Shown here: piece by piece, positions 6,092 through 11,240 of the stretch
Numbering within the stretch: the stretch's first letter is position 1
Layout of the letters: every line of letters starts with the position of its first letter
NCBI GenBank assembly: GCA_021811745.1
Contig: JAJZNH010000846.1
Span: 1 to 11,240 of the forward strand
Reading direction: 5' to 3'
Length of the DNA: 11,240 nucleotides
Source: Acidobacteriota bacterium
GTDB taxonomy: Bacteria > Acidobacteriota > Terriglobia > Terriglobales > Acidobacteriaceae
The notes under the pieces: model-generated
Seen by the model: the letters and a program-made list of their open reading frames with translations, nothing else
Databases searched by the model: none
Told to the model about the DNA's origin: nothing
Position numbers and translations under genes: made by a program

Positions 6092-6288
6092 CGGGCTGGC
6101 TGTGCACTTGGGACGTGTGCGGAGATTGACCGGGAATGTGCTCAAGTTCCGTCCGCACCTGGAACCAATCAGACACCAAACCGCAGAGATCTCGCTTACA
6201 TGAGCAAGCGCAGGTGTGTACAATTGCGGTGTCCGGGAAACGACAATGGAAATCTCGGCCCAGGATAATCATCCACAGAGAGTTAAAG

Positions 6289-9200
6289 GTGTTCCGGCAA
6301 ATTCTCGGATTTTCTCTTCTGGCTCTTGTCTTGGTGAGCGGCGTACGTGCGCAATCCACGCAGGATGTCGCCGAGGCGGAGAAGAATCTTTCCCCGGCGC
6401 AGTGTGAAGTCATTACCCGTCTCGGCTCGCTCAGTTATCTCCCTGAGGGCCAGTGGCGCTACCACGTCGGCACACTCGCCCACGGCGAAGATCCCGCCCT
6501 CGACGACTCCTCCTGGCCCCTTGCAGTGCCAAACACCGATTACTCGACTGACTCGATGTGGTTTCGCCAGTGGATCACCGTCCCAAAGACCTTCCGGGGC
6601 TACGACCTCACGGGTACGCGCATCTGGTTTCAGTTCAATGCGTCGGTCAACGGCCCGCTGCCACAGATCATCTACTTCAACGGCCGCCGCGTGGCCATGG
6701 GCGACGATCTTGCTCCCATCGTCCTCTTCGACCAGGCCCAGCCGGGCGAACGCATCCTCGTCGCCGTCAAGCTGCTCAACACCGTCGACCGCAAGCACTT
6801 TGTGGGTGCGCCCATGCGGATTGACTTCGCCGCCAGCCGCCCCAGTCCCGAAGATCTCCGCGACGAATTCCTCACCGCGGCGCTGCTCGTGCCCAGCCTC
6901 TCCAAAAATATCCCCGCCGACCAGGCCACCCTCGCGAAAGCCATCGCCCAGGTCAATCTCCACGCACTCGACGCCTCCCAGCAGGCGCAGTTCGACGCCT
7001 CGCTTCGCGCCGCCCAATCCACGCTCATGGCTCTCAAGCCCCTGATGGACACAGCCACCCTCCATCTCACCGGCAACTCTCACATCGATGCTGCCTGGCT
7101 CTGGCCGTGGACCGAAACCGTCAACACCGTCCACGACACCTTCGGCACCGCCATCCAGCTCATGAACGAGTACCCCACCTACACCTTCACCCAGTCCGCC
7201 GCCGCCTATAACAACTGGATGGCCCGCGACTACCCCAGTCTGAACGCCCAGATCGCCGCGCGCATCAAGCAGGGCCGCTGGGAGGTCGTCGGAGGCATGT
7301 GGGTCGAGCCCGACCTCAATATGCCCGACGGCGAATCCACCGTCCGTTCCATCCTCATCGGCAAGCGCTGGTATGAAAAGCACTACGGCGTCGACGTGCG
7401 CATCGGTTGGAACCCCGACTCTTTCGGCTATAACTGGCAGCTTCCGCAGATCTACAAACGCACGGGCATCGACTACTTCGTCACCCAGAAGATGTCCTGG
7501 AATGACACCAACAAGCTCCCCTTCAAGCTCTTCTGGTGGGAGTCGCCCGATGGCAGCAAGGTCCTCACCTACTTCCCGCACGACTACGCCAACACCAACC
7601 TCAACCCCGTCCGTCTCGCCGCCGATCTTGTGCAGGCGCGGAAATTCGCTCCTGGTCTTAGTGAAATGATGGATCTCTACGGCGTCGGCGACCACGGCGG
7701 CGGGCCCACCCGCGCCATGCTCGACCAGGGCCTTCACTGGATGCAGCCCGACAAGGTCGTCCCCAAGATGCAATTCGGCACCGCCGGCACGTATTTCTCG
7801 GCTATCGAGAAAGAGATCGCTCCCGAATCCCGCACCTGGGACTACCGCACCATCGCCAAGGGTTATGTCGAACCCACCCCTGTCCCCGGTAAAATCGCCA
7901 TTCCCACCTGGGACGACGAGATGTATCTCGAGTTCCACCGCGGCGTCTACACCACCCAGGCCCTCATGAAGTACAACCTCCGTCACGGCCCGGAGTGGAC
8001 ACTCGACGCCGAGAAATACGCCTCACTCGCTTGGCTCGATGGCAGCCCTTACCCAGCCACTGAGCTCACCAGCGCCTGGAAAAAGATCACCTTTAACGAC
8101 TTCCACGATCTCGCCGCCGGCTCCGGCATCGGCGTCATCTACAAGGATGCCGCCCAGCAGTATCAGCAGGTCCATTTGGCCGACAACGCCATCTCCTCAG
8201 CGGCCCTCGACACGATCGCCGCCCGCGTGGATACGCGCACGGCCTCCGGTGTTCCCGTCTTCGTCTTCAATCCCCTCGCCTGGGCGCGCTCCGGCGATGT
8301 GAAGATTGATGTCCAGATGCCCTCGCCCACCGCAGCCGTCTCTGTCCTTGATGCCCGCGGCGATGTCCTTCCCTCGGAGATCCTCTCGAAGAACGCCTCG
8401 ACGAACGCCTTCCATCTCCTGGTCCGGGCAAAAGACGTGCCTTCCCTCGGCTATGAAGTCCTCCGCGTCGTCCCCGGCGCGCGCCCGTTCCCGAGCGATC
8501 TCCACGTCCACGGCCTCACCCTTGAAAATGCTGCCCTCCGCGTCGTCATCGATCCCAAGACCGGCTGCATCACCAGCCTCTACGACAAAACGGCTGGCTT
8601 CGAGACGCTCGCTCCCAACACCTGTGGCAACGAGCTCCAGGCCTTCAAAGATACGCCCAAGGAATACGACGCCTGGAATATCGATCCCGGCACCCTTGAC
8701 CGTCCGCCCGTGCGTCTCACCCAGGCCGACTCCATTCAGCTCATCGACAACAACCCCATGCGCGCCGTTGTCCGCGTCACTCGTCACTGGGACAAATCCA
8801 AATTTGTTCAGGACATCGTCCTCGAAACCGGTTCCGATCAGGTCGTAGTTGACAACAACGTTGACTGGCATGAGACCCACATCCTGCTCAAAGCCGCCTT
8901 CGCGCTCTCTGCCACCAGCCCCTTCGCTACGTTTGAAATCCCCTTCGGGACCATCCAGCGCCCCACCACGCGCAACAATAGCTGGGAGCAGGCCCGGTTT
9001 GAAGTTCCTGCGCAGCGCTGGGCAGACCTCGGCAACGCGCAGCACGGCTTCAGCCTCATCAACAGCTCCAAATACGGCTACGACGCCGTCGGCAATCTGC
9101 TTCGCCTCACCCTGCTGCGCTCGCCGGTTTGGCCCGATCCCAACGCTGACCGCGGCCACCAGCACTTCAGCTTTGCCCTCTACCCGCACGCCGGTTCCTG

Positions 9201-9585
9201 GCGGCAGGCCATGACGGTTCGCCACGGCTACGACTTCAATTTCCCGCTGACCGCCATGCAGGTAATGCCCCACACCGGCACGCTCCCTGCCGAGCACTCC
9301 TTCGTTTCGGTCGCGCCCTCTGACATTGTCCTCACCGCCATGAAGAAAGCCGAGGACACCCACTCCCTGATCTTCCACTTCTACGAGTGGGCCGGAAAAT
9401 CCGGAGAGATCTCGCTGCGCGTTCCTCCCGGCGCCACCTCCGCCGTCGCCACGAACCTGATGGAGCAACCGGAAGGTAATCCGCTCGCCATCACCAACAA
9501 TCACGTCGCCTTGCCCTTCCACCCGTACGAGATCCTCGCTCTCCGCGTGGATTACCCAACCCACGGAGATGGCCGGGCGAATTGA
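6289..9585 (+). CDS. Secreted GH38 alpha-mannosidase
   Basis: A retaining, metal-dependent exo-alpha-mannosidase of about 1098 residues. The frame is open from an ATG at 6136. I place the start at GTG 6289, because AGAGAG (6277-6282) precedes it and a signal peptide then begins at once (FRQILGFSLLALVLVSGVRA, cleavage before QSTQD). An N-terminal galactose-binding-like beta domain (about 55-165, WRYHVG to VKLLNT) leads into the GH38 barrel. HIDAAWLWPW (265-274) gives the zinc ligands H265 and D267. D377 in WNPDSFGYNW is the expected nucleophile. H606 in FNDFHDLAAGSGI is the last zinc ligand. The C-terminal beta-sandwich starts near 742 (LTLENAALRVVIDPKTG) and runs to the end. All key residues are present and the length fits family members with an N-terminal extra domain. 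Codons end very often in C, more so than in the sulfatase gene. Linkage specificity cannot be told. Confidence 0.93.
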   Translation: MFRQILGFSLLALVLVSGVRAQSTQDVAEAEKNLSPAQCEVITRLGSLSYLPEGQWRYHVGTLAHGEDPALDDSSWPLAVPNTDYSTDSMWFRQWITVPKTFRGYDLTGTRIWFQFNASVNGPLPQIIYFNGRRVAMGDDLAPIVLFDQAQPGERILVAVKLLNTVDRKHFVGAPMRIDFAASRPSPEDLRDEFLTAALLVPSLSKNIPADQATLAKAIAQVNLHALDASQQAQFDASLRAAQSTLMALKPLMDTATLHLTGNSHIDAAWLWPWTETVNTVHDTFGTAIQLMNEYPTYTFTQSAAAYNNWMARDYPSLNAQIAARIKQGRWEVVGGMWVEPDLNMPDGESTVRSILIGKRWYEKHYGVDVRIGWNPDSFGYNWQLPQIYKRTGIDYFVTQKMSWNDTNKLPFKLFWWESPDGSKVLTYFPHDYANTNLNPVRLAADLVQARKFAPGLSEMMDLYGVGDHGGGPTRAMLDQGLHWMQPDKVVPKMQFGTAGTYFSAIEKEIAPESRTWDYRTIAKGYVEPTPVPGKIAIPTWDDEMYLEFHRGVYTTQALMKYNLRHGPEWTLDAEKYASLAWLDGSPYPATELTSAWKKITFNDFHDLAAGSGIGVIYKDAAQQYQQVHLADNAISSAALDTIAARVDTRTASGVPVFVFNPLAWARSGDVKIDVQMPSPTAAVSVLDARGDVLPSEILSKNASTNAFHLLVRAKDVPSLGYEVLRVVPGARPFPSDLHVHGLTLENAALRVVIDPKTGCITSLYDKTAGFETLAPNTCGNELQAFKDTPKEYDAWNIDPGTLDRPPVRLTQADSIQLIDNNPMRAVVRVTRHWDKSKFVQDIVLETGSDQVVVDNNVDWHETHILLKAAFALSATSPFATFEIPFGTIQRPTTRNNSWEQARFEVPAQRWADLGNAQHGFSLINSSKYGYDAVGNLLRLTLLRSPVWPDPNADRGHQHFSFALYPHAGSWRQAMTVRHGYDFNFPLTAMQVMPHTGTLPAEHSFVSVAPSDIVLTAMKKAEDTHSLIFHFYEWAGKSGEISLRVPPGATSAVATNLMEQPEGNPLAITNNHVALPFHPYEILALRVDYPTHGDGRAN

Positions 9586-9956
9586 ATGCCCCGCCCTGCT
9601 CAAGCAACCCGCACACTCCTGTCCACGGGATATTGGGAATGTGAGCATCAGTGGGCCGTTCTCGCCATGTCGATCGGAGCGCAGGCTCTTGCCACGCAAC
9701 CTAAGTCTCACAAGCCACGCAGATTGTGGGTGCTGGCATTGTCCAATCGATCTTACGATCATCTGCTAGTTACGTCTGGCGAGAAGACGTGGCACGATGG
9801 ATGGTTGAACTTCTGAATCTAGATCTCTTCGAAGCGTCTCCTGCTCCAGGATTCACTATGGTTCCTGCTGCCGCGGTTAACGTACTGGGTTGTACCTGGG
9901 CGCATTCCACGCCGCAACATCGCGCTTGCAAGCTCAGAGCATCCTCGTCACAGGAA
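9586..9956. other. Gene-free gap between the convergent mannosidase and glgX genes
   Basis: About 370 bp. Open frames here (such as 9586-9816 and 9726-10031 on the plus strand) have no recognisable domain or good ribosome binding site, and the second runs into glgX. A short hairpin ACGTCT/AGACGT (9772-9777 with 9785-9790) is the only structure seen. No T-rich terminator follows the mannosidase stop. Confidence 0.5.
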
Positions 9957-9986
9957 AGCAAGGCCGCCATCCCTGACGGCCTTGCT
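9957..9986 (-). terminator. Intrinsic terminator of glgX
   Basis: AGCAAGGCCG (9957-9966) and CGGCCTTGCT (9977-9986) form an exact 10-bp stem with a 10-base loop, 12 bases beyond the glgX stop codon at 9999-10001. On the minus strand the stem is followed by TTTCC, a short T-run, so it reads best as the glgX terminator. It may also stop leftover plus-strand transcription from the mannosidase side. Confidence 0.8.
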
Positions 9987-9998
9987 CTGACCCCAGGA

Positions 9999-11240
9999 TT
10001 ACTTGGAAGGCCGGGCCAGCACAACAACTGACCGCGGAGCGACCGTATAGACCAGCGTGTTGATGTTTCGGGCGCTTGCCTGATCGGCGATGTCCTTCGG
10101 GGATGGCGCGCTGGTATCAATCAGCAGCTTCCACTCCTCGGGCAGGCCTTCCTGAACGGTGAAATCCAAAGCCTGCCAGTATGCGTTGATCATGACATAG
10201 ATGTCATCGTCCTTTTGGGAAGCCCCGTGCAGACAATACGCAAGGGCATGGGCATCGGACGACATGTCAAGGTCATTTAGAACCCCATGCCACTTCACAT
10301 CGTCCCGCCAGAAGCCGGAGCGGCCAATGGTGGGGTGGCTCTTGCGGAAAGCAATCATCTTCTGAAAGAAACGAAAGATGTCGCCATGGGCATTGAGACG
10401 ATCCCAGTCCATCCAGACTGAGTCATTGTCTACGTCGTAGGGGTTGAGCTGGCCGTGCTGGGTCTGAAGGATCTCATCTCCCATGCGGAACATGGGTGTG
10501 CCGTTGGCCAGCAGCAGCAGGCAACAGAAGTTCTTGACTTGCCGTTTACGCAGCTCCATGACCGCAGGCGCGATGCCGATCTCACCATCATCCCGGTCGC
10601 CTCCGCAATTCCAGCTTTCGCTCCCGTTGTAAGCAACCAGGTCATAGAGAGTCGGACCGTCATGGGAAGCAACATAGTTGAGGCTCTGGAACGGATGGCA
10701 GCTGTCGGGCAGAGCATCAGGGAATAAGTCATCGCTGCCGTACAAGCGTGTCATCAAGTCGGGCAGGCAATCGGAATCGCCTTTGACAAAGCGCCGCAGT
10801 GTGGTGCGGAACCTGTCGTTCCATTGGCGCCAGCTGATGCCGGGAAATTTGCGCCCCAGCTCATTGCCGCCGACGCTGATGTCCCAGGGCTCGGCAATCA
10901 TGCGGGTGCCCACCAGGTCGGGATCGTCAGCAATATCGCCGAATATGGCCGGATCGTCGAGGTTGATCGAGCCGTCGTCATTGCGAGTAAAGACTGACGC
11001 CAAGTCGAAGCGGAACCCGTCCACGTGCATCTCGCGCACCCAGTAGCGCAGGCTTTCGACGATCAGCTGCCGAACGGCACTGTTGGCACAGTGAAGGGTG
11101 TTGCCGGTGCCGGTATAGTCGGCATAGGGAAACGGGTTGTTGGGATCGGGTGAATCCATGTAGTACGTGGTGTTGTCGATGCCTTGGAGACTGAAGGTAG
11201 GTCCGGTCTCATAGATTTCGCCCGTGTGGGTATAGACGAC
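9999..11240 (-). CDS. glgX: Glycogen debranching enzyme GlgX (GH13), C-terminal part (cut by window edge)
   Basis: The last 413 residues of a cytoplasmic alpha-1,6-glucosidase/isoamylase-type enzyme that removes limit-dextrin branches during glycogen breakdown. The frame stays open to the window edge, and the Met at 11159 is internal: before it come VVYTHTGEIYETGPTFSLQG and IDNTTYY, the conserved GH13 region I and its sequel. From the edge, the catalytic nucleophile is D79 in HVDGFRFDLASVF, the acid/base is E117 in RMIAEPWD, and the transition-state Asp is D194 in NYVASHDGPTLYDL. Then come typical GlgX segments (LLANGTPMFRMGDE, SVWMDWDRLNAHGDIFRFF, IAFRKSHPTIGR) and a C-terminal beta domain ending VVVLARPSK. 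Full-length GlgX is usually about 650-720 residues, so roughly the first 40% is missing here. Region I reads VVYTHT where many GH13 enzymes have VVYNHT. A strong hairpin terminator follows the stop. Confidence 0.94.
   Translation of the reverse strand, partial: VVYTHTGEIYETGPTFSLQGIDNTTYYMDSPDPNNPFPYADYTGTGNTLHCANSAVRQLIVESLRYWVREMHVDGFRFDLASVFTRNDDGSINLDDPAIFGDIADDPDLVGTRMIAEPWDISVGGNELGRKFPGISWRQWNDRFRTTLRRFVKGDSDCLPDLMTRLYGSDDLFPDALPDSCHPFQSLNYVASHDGPTLYDLVAYNGSESWNCGGDRDDGEIGIAPAVMELRKRQVKNFCCLLLLANGTPMFRMGDEILQTQHGQLNPYDVDNDSVWMDWDRLNAHGDIFRFFQKMIAFRKSHPTIGRSGFWRDDVKWHGVLNDLDMSSDAHALAYCLHGASQKDDDIYVMINAYWQALDFTVQEGLPEEWKLLIDTSAPSPKDIADQASARNINTLVYTVAPRSVVVLARPSK

Larger units (their letters stand above)
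5370..6288. other. Long gene-free region between the sulfatase and mannosidase genes
   Basis: About 0.92 kb without a gene I can support. The open frames on both strands here are short, rich in Ser/Arg/Pro and show no family motif or convincing start. The stretch holds several exact short inverted repeats (5670-5700, 5761-5788, 5924-5944 with 6-bp arms GGCACA/TGTGCC, and 6041-6091). It ends in the mannosidase ribosome binding site AGAGAG at 6277-6282. It could be a regulatory leader, an undetected small RNA, or the decayed remains of a lost gene. Confidence 0.5.

Noticed and set aside
6136..6288. Upstream in-frame ATG extending the mannosidase by 51 residues
   Set aside because: It would bury the signal peptide inside the protein. 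GTG at 6289 with AGAGAG just upstream gives a normal secreted start.
6283..7986. Open frame of 567 codons antisense to the mannosidase gene
   Set aside because: The protein is rich in Gly, Val, Glu and Asp in the pattern expected from reading C-ending codons backwards. No domain is recognisable and the sense strand has every GH38 catalytic motif. It is a composition shadow.
8197..9762. Open frame of 521 codons antisense to the mannosidase 3' half
   Set aside because: Same reason: low-complexity Gly/Val/Arg/Asp composition, no motif, opposite to a well-supported beta-sandwich domain.
9726..10031. Plus-strand open frame of 101 codons running into glgX
   Set aside because: It crosses the terminator hairpin and the 3' end of glgX, with no family motif and no good start signal.
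1..11240. CRISPR array, tRNA or rRNA genes
   Set aside because: I saw no regularly spaced repeats and no tRNA cloverleaf or rRNA-like conserved stretch on either strand by eye. A tRNAscan or covariance search was not possible here.

Overview
The window looks like chromosomal DNA of a moderately GC-rich, Gram-negative-type bacterium. An acidobacterium (Terriglobia-like) is my best guess. This rests on the mix of an exported Tat sulfatase, a large secreted GH38 mannosidase, a tandem-domain universal stress protein, a periplasmic cytochrome c with a Pro/Ala-rich linker, and GlgX. No rRNA or other phylogenetic marker is present, so the assignment is an inference.

Layout from left to right: (1) 1-254, minus strand, the N-terminus of 6-phosphogluconate dehydrogenase (gnd), cut by the window edge. 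(2) A 333-bp divergent intergenic region, then a two-domain universal stress protein (588-1481, plus). (3) A convergent mono-haem cytochrome c (1602-2090, minus) with a TATAAT -10 hexamer. (4) About 1.3 kb without an intact gene (2133-3420). It holds at least two, perhaps three, decayed IS5-type transposase fragments on the minus strand, recognisable only by joining frames across frameshifts and stops. (5) A leader region with nested inverted repeats, then a Tat-exported formylglycine-type sulfatase (3676-5325, plus) followed by a perfect 10-bp hairpin. (6) About 0.95 kb of apparently non-coding DNA (5326-6288) with several short inverted repeats, including a set that could fold as an H-type pseudoknot. 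(7) A secreted GH38 alpha-mannosidase (6289-9585, plus; GTG start proposed). (8) A gene-free gap of about 400 bp ending in a strong intrinsic terminator for the convergent glycogen debranching enzyme gene glgX (9999 to beyond 11240, minus; its N-terminal part lies outside the window).

Functionally, the sulfatase and the mannosidase are both predicted to be exported and lie on the same strand. Together they would fit the breakdown of sulfated or mannose-containing glycans outside the cytoplasm, but the long gap and hairpin between them argue against one transcript. GlgX (glycogen debranching) and Gnd (oxidative pentose phosphate pathway) are central carbon genes that flank this accessory region. 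The insertion-sequence remnants between the cytochrome and sulfatase genes mark the segment as one that has been rearranged. I did not find a clear undescribed multi-gene system. The points most worth a second look are the transposase graveyard and the structured non-coding leaders in front of the two hydrolase genes.
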